In this document: in pieces, positions 36,203 to 45,494 of the stretch | How positions within the stretch are numbered: position 1 is the first letter of the stretch | Layout of the letters: each line of letters opens with the position of its first letter | Position numbers and translations under genes: made by a program | The notes under the pieces: model-generated | What the model saw: only the letters and a program-made list of their open reading frames with translations | Told to the model about the DNA's origin: nothing | The model's database searches: none | Assembly (NCBI GenBank): GCA_900542145.1 | Contig: UQMF01000002.1 | Location: forward strand, 156,212 to 220,211 | Direction of reading: 5' to 3' | DNA: 64,000 nucleotides | DNA from: an uncultured Oscillospiraceae bacterium | GTDB taxonomy: Bacteria; Bacillota; Clostridia; Oscillospirales; Ruminococcaceae

Positions 36203-36726
36203 CAGAGCGCTCCTTTCAGCACAAGTGGGATTCCGCATACGCACTCTATCACCACGTCCGCCAGTCCGGCGACTGTGGAATTGAGCCTGCTCATTATGCG
36301 GATATAGTCCATCGTTTCCCCGGAGTATTCAATCCCGTCAGCGGAAACCTCGTTGGTCACTATCACAAGCTTATCCACCCGTTCGGAGAGTGCTTTCAGC
36401 CCGGAAATTATCCTGTCCGACGGGTCGTTTATCCCGGCAGGGGAGAACATTTCGTTCGCACAGAGGGTTGTCAGGCACTCAAGCAGAGCGCAGCAGGGAA
36501 GTCCGCCGTCCGGAAGCAGGATCCCCCTGATGTCCCGGGGGCGTTCAATCGTCCGGAATCCCTTGCCGCGGCGCATTTCCCGGTGCCGGGCTATAGCGCG
36601 CTGCGCGTCCTCGCCGTAGGGCTCCATCGCCGCGATGTAGTATTTCTCCCCGGGGAATCCGTTCAGCAGTCCCTCCGCGACCGAGGATTTACCGCACTTG
36701 GAGCCGCCGGTTATCAGTATCATCAT
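36202..36726 (-). CDS. cobU: Adenosylcobinamide kinase / guanylyltransferase CobU
   Basis: A 174-residue bifunctional enzyme that phosphorylates cobinamide and transfers GMP to it. It has the P-loop LITGGSKCGKSSVAEGLL, the YIAAMEPYGEDAQRAIARHR block with the candidate nucleotidylated His, and VIVTNEVSADGIEYSGE in place of the usual VTNEVG. The C-terminus ends CGIPLVLKG. It overlaps cobT and cobS by ATGA junctions. Confidence 0.93.
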   Translation of the reverse strand: MMILITGGSKCGKSSVAEGLLNGFPGEKYYIAAMEPYGEDAQRAIARHREMRRGKGFRTIERPRDIRGILLPDGGLPCCALLECLTTLCANEMFSPAGINDPSDRIISGLKALSERVDKLVIVTNEVSADGIEYSGETMDYIRIMSRLNSTVAGLADVVIECVCGIPLVLKGAL

Positions 36727-37751
36727 GTAAGTTCCGTGTACCTTTCCATGTTCATGTCGTCGAATCTGTGCGCGCCGTAGTATACCGAAAGGGCGCCGTC
36801 CAGCAGCGGAAGAAGCATGATTCCTCCGGTGCCCTCTCCGAGATGGAATCCTGCGGTTATCGGCGCAGAAAGTCCTAGTCTGTCCAGCAGCAGCTTCGCC
36901 GCCGGCTCGTTTGAAATATGCGATGGCAGCATAAAGTCCCGACAGCCCGGGGATATCATCTCCGCAATACACGCGGCGGCAGCGGATATCACACCGTCTA
37001 TCACCACTGGGATTCCGCATTCCGCGCCGCCGAGGAGCAGACCTGCCATTCCTGCAATGTCAAATCCGCCAAGCTTCGCCAGAATGTCCATGGGGTCGTG
37101 GGGATACGGCGCATTCACCTTCAGGGCGCGTCTGATGACGGATATCTTCCGGTCAAGCCCGGCGCTGTCAAGACCTGCGCCGCGCCCTGCCGCCTGCTCT
37201 GGAGGTGTTCCAAGAATCACGGAAGCCACCGCCGCCGACGTGGTGGTGTTGCCGATTCCCATTTCTCCGGTGACGATGATATCAGTGCCGCTTTCGGAAA
37301 GCTCCCGTACAAGCCGTATTCCCACGTCCACCGCGCTTTCAGCCTGTTCCCGTGACATTGCCGGACCGTCCGCGATATCCCCGGTGCCGTATGCGATTTT
37401 CCGGTTCAGAATCCGCCCGTCGTCCACGTCGGTATTCATGCCGATGTCCACCGCTATGACCTCCGCGCCGAACTGCTCCGCCAACAGATTCACACTGGAC
37501 CGCCCACCAGCGATTTCACGCGCCACAGCGGCGGTAACGCTGCTGTCGGACTGGCTCACGCCCTCCCGGACAACGCCGTTATCCGCGCACATGATGACCG
37601 CCGTCCGCTTCCGGAGCGCCACGTCTGGATCTCCGCGCATTCCGGCGATCTTCGATACCATGTCCTCAAGCAGTCCAAGTCCGCCGAGCGGCTTTGCTAT
37701 GCTGTTCCAGCGGAGTTTCGCCTGCGCCTGCGCAGCTGTGTTAAATTCCAT
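36723..37751 (-). CDS. cobT: Nicotinate-nucleotide:dimethylbenzimidazole phosphoribosyltransferase CobT
   Basis: A 342-residue enzyme that activates the lower-ligand base to its alpha-ribotide. Motifs include PLGGLGLLEDMVSKIAG, VIMCADNGVVREGVSQS, TGEMGIGNTTTSAAV and HLGEGTGGIMLLPLLD with the catalytic Glu. It starts behind GGAGGT and overlaps the end of cbiA by 11 bp. No base-synthesis gene is in the window, so the base used cannot be told. Confidence 0.95.
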   Translation of the reverse strand: MEFNTAAQAQAKLRWNSIAKPLGGLGLLEDMVSKIAGMRGDPDVALRKRTAVIMCADNGVVREGVSQSDSSVTAAVAREIAGGRSSVNLLAEQFGAEVIAVDIGMNTDVDDGRILNRKIAYGTGDIADGPAMSREQAESAVDVGIRLVRELSESGTDIIVTGEMGIGNTTTSAAVASVILGTPPEQAAGRGAGLDSAGLDRKISVIRRALKVNAPYPHDPMDILAKLGGFDIAGMAGLLLGGAECGIPVVIDGVISAAAACIAEMISPGCRDFMLPSHISNEPAAKLLLDRLGLSAPITAGFHLGEGTGGIMLLPLLDGALSVYYGAHRFDDMNMERYTELT

Positions 37752-39090
37752 ATTTACCTCCGAATCCGGCGCAGTTTTCCACGAACCTTTCCGCCGCCCG
37801 GATATTCGCGTAGAAGTACAGGTGCGGAAATCCGGCGTACATGGCTGCGGAAGTGTGGACGCAGTCCCACTGCCTGCCGTTGCTTTCCTTGACGGCGGTG
37901 AATCCGCTTCCGCAGTTTTCGCTGTCCCAGTAGTGGAATTCGTGCGCCGGAATCACTCCACCCTTTTCGCAGAGCAGGCTGTCCGCCTTTGCGTGTAATT
38001 TCACATACCCGAAGCGCTGTAGCTTCGCCGTGGAGAAGCATCTCCCGGGGATCACCCCTGCCATCGGATATTCAGTCCCGTCCTCGCCGGTCAGGGATTC
38101 GTGCAGGTACATGAATCCGCCGCATTCCGCTATCACCGGCATTCCTCCGGCGATACTTTTCCGGACGGAATCCAGCATGCTGCGGTTCTGCGACAGCCTT
38201 TCCGCGTAAAGCTCCGGATATCCGCCGCACAGGATAAGTCCGGCGGCGCCCCGGGGTATTTCCGTATCGTCCAGCGGCGAGAAGTACTGTATCTCCGCCC
38301 CCAGACGCTCCAGCAGCCGCATGTTGTCGCGGTACAGGAACGAGAACGCGGAATCCCGAGCGACAGCTATCCGGACGCGCCTTTCCCTGCGCGGAGGGAG
38401 TTCCGCGAGATCGTCCAGCGGCGGCATTTCCGAAGCTGCGATAAGCCCGTCGATGTCAATTGACTGCTCCGCCTTTTCCGCGAGGAGCTGCGTTTTCCGT
38501 TTTAGATCCTCAACTCCGTCCGGGGTCACCAGTCCCAGCCTGCGGCTTTCCAGCGCGGATTCCGGGCTGGCAGGGAAGTACCCGAAGAACCCGGTGTGCA
38601 GTTCATCGCACATCGCGCGGACCTCCGGGATAAGTTGTGCCGGGAGCCGGTTGAAGATGAATCCGGCAATGCGGTTCGGCTTGCGGAAGTTCAGGAATCC
38701 CTGCATGACCGCGCCGATGGACGCGCTCATTCCCTTGCAGTCTATCACAATTACCGCCGGGCAGTCGATGTCCAGCGAAAGCGCATGGGAGCTTGCTCTC
38801 CCGGTGATTCCGTCGTAGAATCCCATAACGCCCTCGACGACGGAGATATCCGCTTCCGCGCTGTTGTCGGTAATCAGCCGCCGGAGCATTTTTCTGTCGC
38901 AGAAATACCCGTCCAGGTTGTGGGATTCCGCGCCGATGATCTTTTCGTGGAACATCGGGTCGATGTAATCCGGACCGCACTTGAATGAGGCGGCGCGGAG
39001 TCCTCGGTTCACCAGCGCCTGGAGTACCGCGCATACAACGGTAGTCTTTCCACAGCCGCTGTTGGTCCCTGCAATCATTATTTTGCGCAT
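37741..39090 (-). CDS. cbiA: Cobyrinate a,c-diamide synthase CbiA
   Basis: A 449-residue glutamine amidotransferase adding amides at positions a and c. The ATP-binding domain has MIAGTNSGCGKTTVVCAVLQ and FKCGPDYIDPMFH. The glutaminase domain has GLILCGGYPELYAERL and VIAECGGFMYL with the catalytic Cys, and ends with FPHLYFYANI. It is coupled to cbiET by a 13-bp overlap. Confidence 0.96.
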   Translation of the reverse strand: MRKIMIAGTNSGCGKTTVVCAVLQALVNRGLRAASFKCGPDYIDPMFHEKIIGAESHNLDGYFCDRKMLRRLITDNSAEADISVVEGVMGFYDGITGRASSHALSLDIDCPAVIVIDCKGMSASIGAVMQGFLNFRKPNRIAGFIFNRLPAQLIPEVRAMCDELHTGFFGYFPASPESALESRRLGLVTPDGVEDLKRKTQLLAEKAEQSIDIDGLIAASEMPPLDDLAELPPRRERRVRIAVARDSAFSFLYRDNMRLLERLGAEIQYFSPLDDTEIPRGAAGLILCGGYPELYAERLSQNRSMLDSVRKSIAGGMPVIAECGGFMYLHESLTGEDGTEYPMAGVIPGRCFSTAKLQRFGYVKLHAKADSLLCEKGGVIPAHEFHYWDSENCGSGFTAVKESNGRQWDCVHTSAAMYAGFPHLYFYANIRAAERFVENCAGFGGKYGI

Positions 39091-40283
39091 TTTCCTGCTC
39101 CTTTTATGATGAATACCGGATTCTCAGCCGCTAGCATTGTGTGGCTTCCAAGCTTTCTCGTCCGGGTGACTGCCGCCTGGATAATTTCCGCGCTGATACC
39201 CTGCCCGGCGAGGGATTCCACGGCTTCGTGCAGCGTTTCCAGGGAAACCGCAGTTATCACGATGACCGCCGCCGGATTCCTGCTGACCGCCGCCGAAATG
39301 ATTCCGCGCAGATAACCGCCGGAACCTCCCACGAATACCTTGTCCGGTGCAGGAAAATCCGCCGTATCGCCGGGCGCGGAGCCAGTCCGCACAATTATGT
39401 TGTCGCAGTGGAACTTCACCGCATTCCGCCTTGTCAGCTCTGCCGCTTCCGGCTTGACGTCGATGGAGTATACCGCGCCGCGATAGCATTGCAGCGCCAT
39501 TTCCACGGACACGGAGCCGGTTCCGCAGCCGATGTCCCACATGGTGTCACCGGGGCATATCCCGAGCCGGGAAATAACCAGCGCACGCACCTCGGATTTC
39601 GTCATGGGCACCTTATCCCGGATAAATTCCTCGTCCGGTATTCCCGTGCGGATATGCGTTTCCGGTGCCGGATTTTCCGTCAGCATTACCGAAAGGCGGT
39701 CGGTTTCGATGTCGGTGAATCCCTCCGCCGTGCCGGAGATAACGCGCTCCTGCGGATACCCGAGCCGCTCCCCGATGTGCACCGTCATGCCGCCAAGCCC
39801 GTATTCACACAGCCGTCTGCACACCTCACGCGCGCCGGATTTTCCCCCCAGCAGGAAGAAGCAGCGGCGGTGCATGGCGGCATTCCGCGCGATATTCGCG
39901 GATTCCCCGTGCAGGTTCACGGTGGGGATATCCTGCCAAGGGATACCGAGCTTTCCGCAGAAGTACACCGGGGAGGAGATTCCGGAAATCACCTCCGCCC
40001 GAACGGAGTCCGGCAGCGCCATCAGAAGTCCCTCCGCGCCGCTGAAATAGCCGCAGTCCCCGGACATGAGCACCGCAAACTTATCATATCCGGAATCCAG
40101 AATATACCCGGCTATCTCGCCGCTGTTCCAGCTTGTGAAACACGGCTTCGACAGCGCGGAAAACGGCTCCAGCATTCTCGCCGCGCCTATCAGGCAGTCC
40201 GCGCTGCCGATCGCGGCGCGCGCCTGCTGTGTGAGGGTGGAATTTCCGTCCATTCCGATTCCGACTATGTAAACCTTTTTCAT
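39078..40283 (-). CDS. cbiET: Bifunctional cobalt-precorrin-7 methyltransferase/decarboxylase CbiET
   Basis: A 401-residue fusion. The N-terminal tetrapyrrole methylase domain (CbiE, about 1-205) shows VGIGMDGNSTLTQQAR and VLMSGDCGYFSGAEGL. The C-terminal class I methyltransferase domain (CbiT, about 215-401) shows MWDIGCGTGSVSVEMAL and DKVFVGGSGGYL. Together they methylate C5 and C15 and remove the C12 acetate carboxyl. Fusion of the two is common (CobL). Confidence 0.96.
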   Translation of the reverse strand: MKKVYIVGIGMDGNSTLTQQARAAIGSADCLIGAARMLEPFSALSKPCFTSWNSGEIAGYILDSGYDKFAVLMSGDCGYFSGAEGLLMALPDSVRAEVISGISSPVYFCGKLGIPWQDIPTVNLHGESANIARNAAMHRRCFFLLGGKSGAREVCRRLCEYGLGGMTVHIGERLGYPQERVISGTAEGFTDIETDRLSVMLTENPAPETHIRTGIPDEEFIRDKVPMTKSEVRALVISRLGICPGDTMWDIGCGTGSVSVEMALQCYRGAVYSIDVKPEAAELTRRNAVKFHCDNIIVRTGSAPGDTADFPAPDKVFVGGSGGYLRGIISAAVSRNPAAVIVITAVSLETLHEAVESLAGQGISAEIIQAAVTRTRKLGSHTMLAAENPVFIIKGAGKCAK

Positions 40284-41029
40284 GTTATCTCCGTTTCAAG
40301 GATTTTTTCTGTCTGTGCGAGGGAATAGCCCTGCTCCACCGGGCGGCGGAGCGTCAGCAGTTCCGCACCGCACTGCGCCGCGGCTTCCGCCTTTTCCGGG
40401 AATCCTCCGGCGGCTCCGCTTTCCTTCGTCACGAGTATTTCTGCTGCCGCCTGTTTTATGTGGGCGACGTTCTGTTCCACCGTGAAGGGTCCCTTTTCGA
40501 GGATAGTCCGCTCCGGCAGGAATCCCAGCTGCGCACAGTGTTCCGCCGCGCCCTCCGCCGGGAGAATACGCACCGTCAGCCGGTCACGGAAACCGCGCAC
40601 TTTCGTGTATTCTGCCAGGGAGTTCCCTCCGGTGGTTATCAGCGCCTTTTTGTCGCTGGCGTTCAGGTATTCCACCATCTCCGGGATACTGTCGAACAGC
40701 CGCCCGGGCGGATTTCCGGATCCCTCCCGGAGCAGCCGCAGGTACCGCACGCCGGATTCCGCGCAGGCTGCCATGACGTTGGCGGACACATTCCGCGCAA
40801 AGGGGTGGGTGGCGTCTATCACCGCCGCATAATCCCCGGATCTCAGCAGCGCGGAAATTTCCTGCCCATCCAGTTTTCCCACAAGTTCGCGAATGAATCC
40901 CGACTGTGGGAGGAGTTCCGCGCCGTATTCCGTCACAGTGCTGACCGCCGCGCGGATTCCCTTGGCGGCGCAGAATTCCGCCAGCAGCCTGCCCTCGGTC
41001 GTCCCACCGAAAATCAGTATCTCAGACAT
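40280..41029 (-). CDS. cbiJ: Cobalt-precorrin-6A reductase CbiJ
   Basis: A 249-residue NAD(P)H-dependent reductase of the corrin ring. It has MSEILIFGGTTEGRLLAEFC at the start, VIDATHPFARNVSANVMAAC and GPFTVEQNVAHI. I chose the ATG at 41029, just before the end of cbiH; a longer frame to 41134 runs inside cbiH and is unlikely. Confidence 0.93.
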   Translation of the reverse strand: MSEILIFGGTTEGRLLAEFCAAKGIRAAVSTVTEYGAELLPQSGFIRELVGKLDGQEISALLRSGDYAAVIDATHPFARNVSANVMAACAESGVRYLRLLREGSGNPPGRLFDSIPEMVEYLNASDKKALITTGGNSLAEYTKVRGFRDRLTVRILPAEGAAEHCAQLGFLPERTILEKGPFTVEQNVAHIKQAAAEILVTKESGAAGGFPEKAEAAAQCGAELLTLRRPVEQGYSLAQTEKILETEIT

Positions 41030-41750
41030 TCCTGTAGCCCCTCGGTGTGACCATTCTGCCGTTGATTTCCCGGGTGGAGCTGCTTCCGATGAACACGGTG
41101 CAGAACATATCCACGGCGGTTTCGCGGAGTTCACCCAGCGACATCACCCGGCAGGAGCAGCCCTCGCGCCCGATATTCCGCGCAATTCCGCAGACGGTAT
41201 CCGCCGGTTTGGATTCCAGCAGGATATCGCACGCCCGGGCGAGATAGTCCGCGCGCTTTTTCGAGGAGGGATTGTACAGCGCAATCGCGAAATCCCCCTC
41301 CGCCGCCATACGCAGACGCTTTTCGATGAGCTCCCAGGGGGTGAGCAGGTCAGAAAGACTGATGACTGCGAAGTCGTGTCCCAGCGGAGCGCCTAACAGA
41401 GCGCTTCCGCTGAGCGCTGCGGTAACTCCCGGCACCACCTCGATTTCTACCCCTGGGTATTCCACGGAAAGCTCCAGCGCCAGCCCTGCCATGCCGTAAA
41501 CTCCGCTGTCGCCGCTGCAAACCAGCGACACAGTTTTCCCTTTCTGAGCCTCAGAAAGCGCCAGGCGAACGCGTTCCACCTCGCTTTTCATTCCGGTGGC
41601 GAGGTAGTCTTTCTCCGGGAATATTCCGCGGAGAAGCTCCACATACAGCGTGTAGCCCACCACAAGGTCGCTGCCGAGTATTGCGGACTGCGCGTCCAGG
41701 GTCATTCCGCCGGCGTTTCCGGCTCCGGTCCCGACTATGTAAAGTTTCAT
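41022..41750 (-). CDS. cbiH: Cobalt-precorrin-3 C17-methyltransferase CbiH
   Basis: A 242-residue SAM-dependent tetrapyrrole methylase that methylates C17 and contracts the ring. Motifs: YIVGTGAGNAGGMTLDAQ, VCSGDSGVYGMAGL, EVVPGVTAALSGSALLGAPL and HDFAVISLSDLLTPW, the last being specific to CobJ/CbiH. The start at 41750 overlaps the cbiG stop by an ATGA junction. Confidence 0.95.
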   Translation of the reverse strand: MKLYIVGTGAGNAGGMTLDAQSAILGSDLVVGYTLYVELLRGIFPEKDYLATGMKSEVERVRLALSEAQKGKTVSLVCSGDSGVYGMAGLALELSVEYPGVEIEVVPGVTAALSGSALLGAPLGHDFAVISLSDLLTPWELIEKRLRMAAEGDFAIALYNPSSKKRADYLARACDILLESKPADTVCGIARNIGREGCSCRVMSLGELRETAVDMFCTVFIGSSSTREINGRMVTPRGYRNV

Positions 41751-42775
41751 TTCTGTTTCCGGCTGAAATCTATCAGCACGTTCCTTTCCGCCGCTGCGAT
41801 GGTCACTCCGTCTGCGGCTGTTTTCCCGAGTATGAGAGTATTTCCTCCGGCTGCGGCGCTGCGTTCGCACACGCTGTCAACGCCCACGGTACGCGCCACG
41901 AAATCCGAGCCCGTGAATTCCCCGGGGACTGCCGCAAGCTGCTCTGCCGTGTAGGTTTTCAGCGGCACCTTCAGTTCCTCGCAGAGCCGCAGAATACACG
42001 GCTCCTCCGACTTGCGGTCGATGGTGGATATCCCGGAAATACGCCGTATCTGCGTCGCTGTAAGTTTCCGTTTCATCAGAGCCGTGAGCGCGGAGTATTC
42101 CGCTCCCTTTTTGCAGCCCACCCCGAGCACGATATTCTTCGGCGCGAGGTTGAATGTCACCCCGAACGGCTTCGCGGACATTTCCCGGGAAATACACAGC
42201 CCGTATTCTCCGCCGTCGGCGCGGCTTATTTCCGGCGGCAGATTCACGCATTCGAACTCCGAATACAGCCCGATTTTTTCTCCGCGAAGTACCGCAGCGG
42301 CGATTTCCTTGGCGGCGCCGAGGTCGTCAAAATACAGCCCGTTGGCAAGGGCGAAGCAGTCCGGCGAGAATCTTCCGCCGGAGTCCGTCGCGGTGGTGAT
42401 CACCGGCTGCGCGCCGATTGCTTCCGCGATGGATTCCGCCAGGCAGTTTGCGCCGCCGAGGTGCCCGGAAAGCAGCGATATTGCGTATTTCCCACAGTCG
42501 TCAAGCACCACGACCGCCGGGTCGGACTGCTTGGAGTGCAGATTCGGCGCCACCGCCCTGACCGCGATTCCGCAGGCGCAGACGAATATCAGCGCGTCAA
42601 ACGCCTGGAAAACCTCCGCAACGGTATCCGACAGGCTGGAGAATTCCGAAACGTTCCCGGCGGCGTATTTGTGGAAGCAAAACCGCGTGACCCGGTATTG
42701 CGGCGAAATCGCCTCGGCAATTCGCCCGGAAAGCTCCGCTCCGCGCCCTGTCACGGAAAATACGGCGGCTCTCAT
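41747..42775 (-). CDS. cbiG: Cobalt-precorrin-5A hydrolase CbiG
   Basis: A 342-residue enzyme that opens the delta-lactone and releases acetaldehyde, the step specific to the anaerobic pathway. Visible family blocks are LIFVCACGIAVRAVAPNLHSK, VVVLDDCGKYAISLLSGHLG and GVGCKKGAEYSALTALM. Coupled by ATGA overlaps to cbiF and cbiH. Confidence 0.95.
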   Translation of the reverse strand: MRAAVFSVTGRGAELSGRIAEAISPQYRVTRFCFHKYAAGNVSEFSSLSDTVAEVFQAFDALIFVCACGIAVRAVAPNLHSKQSDPAVVVLDDCGKYAISLLSGHLGGANCLAESIAEAIGAQPVITTATDSGGRFSPDCFALANGLYFDDLGAAKEIAAAVLRGEKIGLYSEFECVNLPPEISRADGGEYGLCISREMSAKPFGVTFNLAPKNIVLGVGCKKGAEYSALTALMKRKLTATQIRRISGISTIDRKSEEPCILRLCEELKVPLKTYTAEQLAAVPGEFTGSDFVARTVGVDSVCERSAAAGGNTLILGKTAADGVTIAAAERNVLIDFSRKQK

Positions 42776-43533
42776 GTGCGCTCCTTTGCCTGGCGGAATT
42801 CCGTGGAGAATCCGCTGTCGTAAAGCTTTGACAGCTCATAGTCGCCGCTGAGGAAGTTCCCGACAGTTATCAGCGCGGTCTTGCGGATCCCGTTTTCGTC
42901 GGCGGTTTGCGCGAGAGTACCCACGGTGCAGCGGCAGACCTTCTCGTCCTGCCAGCTTGCCTTGTACACTATCGCCGCCGGAGTGTTCTTGGAGTAGCCT
43001 CCGGAAATCAGCTTTTCGGAAAGCTCCCGGAGCATTCCGGTGCTGAGGAATACCACCATCGTTGCTCCGTGTGCCGCGAGGGATTCTATGCTTTCACGCT
43101 CCGGCACCGGGGTGCGCCCTGCCATGCGCGTGATGATCACTGTCTGGCTGACCGAGGGCAGGGTGTATTCCGCCCGGAGTGCTGCTGCGGCTCCGCAGAA
43201 GCTGCTTACCCCGGGGCACACCGCGTATTCTATTCCAAGTGCGTCCAGTCTGTCCATCTGCTCGCGTATTGCGCCGTACAGGCAGGGGTCGCCGGTGTGG
43301 AGCCTTACCGTGCGCTTCCCGGAGGATTCCGCCGCGGATATCACGTCAATCACCTCGTCCAGCGTCATCAGCGCGCTGTTGTGTGTTTCACAGTCCGGCT
43401 TTGCGTATTCAAGCAGTTCCGGATTCACAAGCGAGCCAGCGTAAATTATCACGTTCGCCTGTTGGATAAGCTTCAGTCCGCGCAGGGTGATGAGGTCCTT
43501 TGCGCCGCAGCCAGCGCCCACGAAATCAACCAT
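42772..43533 (-). CDS. cbiF: Cobalt-precorrin-4 C11-methyltransferase CbiF
   Basis: A 253-residue tetrapyrrole methylase. Motifs: DFVGAGCGAKDLITLRGLKL, AGSLVNPELLEY, VRLHTGDPCLYGAIREQMD and CPGVSSFCGAAAALRAEYTLP. It methylates C11. It overlaps cbiD by 8 bp and is second in the operon. Confidence 0.96.
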   Translation of the reverse strand: MVDFVGAGCGAKDLITLRGLKLIQQANVIIYAGSLVNPELLEYAKPDCETHNSALMTLDEVIDVISAAESSGKRTVRLHTGDPCLYGAIREQMDRLDALGIEYAVCPGVSSFCGAAAALRAEYTLPSVSQTVIITRMAGRTPVPERESIESLAAHGATMVVFLSTGMLRELSEKLISGGYSKNTPAAIVYKASWQDEKVCRCTVGTLAQTADENGIRKTALITVGNFLSGDYELSKLYDSGFSTEFRQAKERT

Positions 43534-44662
43534 TGTATTCCTCCGATATAGTTCTGATAAGCTCCCCGGCGGACGGCGTTTTTACCAGTATCCCGTACTT
43601 GTCCGAGAACATCACCGCGCCGATGGGGACAGTGCTCTTTACCTTCGCGCTGAGGTAGTATTCTGCGCGCCGCCCCAGTATCTCCATCGCCTTTTCACAT
43701 ACTCCGGAATCCCTGAGCAGCGATATCGCCGCGTCCGCCGTGACGCATTCCGTTATCTTCTTCAGCGTGTCCGGATCCGCACCTGCGAGAAGTCCGCAGG
43801 TGACGAGGACTTCCATTCTGCCGTCTGCCTGTGCGGAGTGAGTGTTCATTATTCCTGCGCCGAGCTTCACCATCTTGCCGATGTGACCGATTATGAGAAT
43901 GCACTCAAATCCGTATTCCAGCGCTGCGTCTATCGCCTCTCCGATGAAGTTGCTGCAAGTAACGCAGCGGTCGAGGGCGAAGGGCATATTCCGCTGAATG
44001 AAGCTCTGGCTGTAGTTCCCGAGGGCCAGCAGCAGACTGCGGCAGCCCTCCTCGCGGCGCATGCGCTCTTCCAGTCGGATCGTGTCCACCAGCGCGGAAT
44101 TGCTCATCGGCTCGACGATTCCGGTGGTGCCGATTATCGAGATACCGCCCTCGATTCCCATGCGCGGGTTGTAGGTTTTAGAAGCCAGCTCGGCGCCCTT
44201 CGGCACGGAAATAACAACGTGAAATCCGCCGCGGTAGTCGTAGTGCTCCGCGATCTCCGCCACCGCCGCCGCTATCATTTTCCTGGGTACGGAGTTTATC
44301 GCCGCAGTTCCCGGGGGCTGATCAAGTCCCGGCTTCGTAACGGTGCCGATTCCCTCGCCGCCGTCGATCGTGATTCCACTGCCGGAAAGCTCCACCCGTG
44401 CGCAGACCTCGATACCGTTCGTGATATCCGGGTCATCGCCGCTGTCTTTAATTACGGAGCACAGCGCGCTGTTTCCGGAGATCTCGCAGCGCTCCACCGG
44501 GATATCCAGCGTGACCCCCTTCGGCGTGGGTAATTCCACACGTTCCGCCGGAGTCCCGGACAGCAGTGCGATAGCCGCCGCCTTTGAAGCCGCCGCGGCG
44601 CAGCTGCCGGTGGTGAATCCGCAGCGGAGTTTCTCACCGGATCTGTATATAAATCTGTCCAC
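43526..44662 (-). CDS. cbiD: Cobalt-precorrin-5B C1-methyltransferase CbiD
   Basis: A 378-residue methyltransferase, first gene of the cobalamin operon. The hallmark LRCGFTTGSCAAAASKAAAI lies near residue 13; further motifs are GGEGIGTVTKPGLDQPPGTA, GTTGIVEPMSNSALVDTI and ILIIGHIGKMVKL. There is no in-frame ATG before the hallmark. The GTG at 44662 follows a GGAGGT site at only 3-4 nt, which is tight, so poor or regulated initiation is possible. The upstream leader carries a cobalamin riboswitch. Confidence 0.92.
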   Translation of the reverse strand: MDRFIYRSGEKLRCGFTTGSCAAAASKAAAIALLSGTPAERVELPTPKGVTLDIPVERCEISGNSALCSVIKDSGDDPDITNGIEVCARVELSGSGITIDGGEGIGTVTKPGLDQPPGTAAINSVPRKMIAAAVAEIAEHYDYRGGFHVVISVPKGAELASKTYNPRMGIEGGISIIGTTGIVEPMSNSALVDTIRLEERMRREEGCRSLLLALGNYSQSFIQRNMPFALDRCVTCSNFIGEAIDAALEYGFECILIIGHIGKMVKLGAGIMNTHSAQADGRMEVLVTCGLLAGADPDTLKKITECVTADAAISLLRDSGVCEKAMEILGRRAEYYLSAKVKSTVPIGAVMFSDKYGILVKTPSAGELIRTISEEYNG

Positions 44663-44685
44663 ATGACCTCCAGAAAATAAAAAAT

Positions 44686-44705
44686 CCGCATGCCGGAGCA
44701 TACGG
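44686..44705 (-). terminator. Leader terminator just before cbiD
   Basis: On the minus strand the stem CCGTATG/CATGCGG is followed by ATTTTTTATTTT, ~25 nt before the cbiD ribosome site. It is the second of two terminator-like hairpins in the riboswitch leader. Confidence 0.65.
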
Positions 44706-44714
44706 AAAACACGC

Positions 44715-44804
44715 AAAAAACAGCCGGACTCCTGCCCGACCCTTTTGCGCACCTCCGTCGCTCGCAGAGTTACGCGGAACATACTTGTCGGCAGGTATTC
44801 CGGC
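44715..44804 (-). terminator. Riboswitch expression platform, terminator form
   Basis: On the minus strand the 3' end of the aptamer, GCCGGAATACCTGCCGAC (44804-44787), is nearly complementary to GTCGGGCAGGAGTCCGGC (44740-44723), which is followed by TGTTTTTT. Alternative pairing between these two strands can explain how ligand binding switches transcription. Confidence 0.55.
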
Positions 44805-44955
44805 TCGGGGTGAACGCCATTCCTCCGCCTTCCCGGTTTCCCAGTGGCTGCATTGCGCGTGGAGAACGGCTGTCCCTTACGGCAGCGTGACTGCACAGGT
44901 CTTACACCTGTTTCCCTATTATCTCCCTTTCCGGGGAGCACCGACAGTCCCATCA
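44787..44955 (-). ncRNA. Cobalamin riboswitch, cbiD operon
   Basis: On the minus strand the leader contains GGGAAACAGGTGTAAGACC, GCAGTCACGCTGCC, the B12-box core GCAGCCACTGGGAAACCGGG and the closing GCCGGAATACCTGCC. These are the conserved blocks of the cobalamin riboswitch in the right order. It would shut the 17-gene biosynthesis operon off when cobalamin is abundant. Confidence 0.92.
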
Positions 44956-45132
44956 CATAATATTTTACTCCATATCCGGCGCAAATTCAACCCGTTTTGC
45001 TTATAAAATTAACCTATATCCGGCAATATTTTTTGTTTATATTCTCCAATCCCACTGGGTGATATCATCAACAAACCCGGTATTTTCCGGACAGTATTAT
45101 TTGTGCAATGATACAAAAATTCCACAAAGGTC

Positions 45133-45160
45133 TTGCAAATTAATAATTCCGTGGTATAAT
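45133..45160 (+). promoter_or_regulatory. Sigma-A promoter for the cbiK-btu operon
   Basis: TTGCAA (45133-45138), a 16-bp spacer and TATAAT (45155-45160). It gives a ~400-nt leader containing the riboswitch. Confidence 0.65.
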
Positions 45161-45232
45161 TCATTTTGGCAGAATGTATATACAGCCGCCGCGTTATTCC
45201 GGATAAATGCGCGGACTAAAATTGAATAAGTA

Positions 45233-45411
45233 GGGCGGTGCCGCAGCATGGAGTCATTCCATGACTGAGGGTAAAAGGGAAGCAGGTGTGAATCCTGCAC
45301 GATCTCGTCACTGTATCAGGGGAGCAGAAACCACGGAGCGAAGCTTCAGCCACTGGGAAACCGGGAAGGCGGTTTTCTGCGATGATCCTCAAGCCAGGAA
45401 ACCTGCCGTCT
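45233..45411 (+). ncRNA. Cobalamin riboswitch, cbiK-btu operon
   Basis: The plus strand shows GGGAAGCAGGTGTGAATCC, TCGTCACTGTATCAGGGG, the B12-box core TTCAGCCACTGGGAAACCGG, GGGAAGGCGG and the terminal CAAGCCAGGAAACCTGCC. This is a textbook cobalamin riboswitch, better conserved than the one on the other strand. Confidence 0.95.
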
Positions 45412-45494
45412 GAATGTACAGGGATTGTATCCCGGATCACGAGGTATTGGTCGTACGCTTTTCTGACGCCGCATTGCGACGTCTGGTTTGTCGT

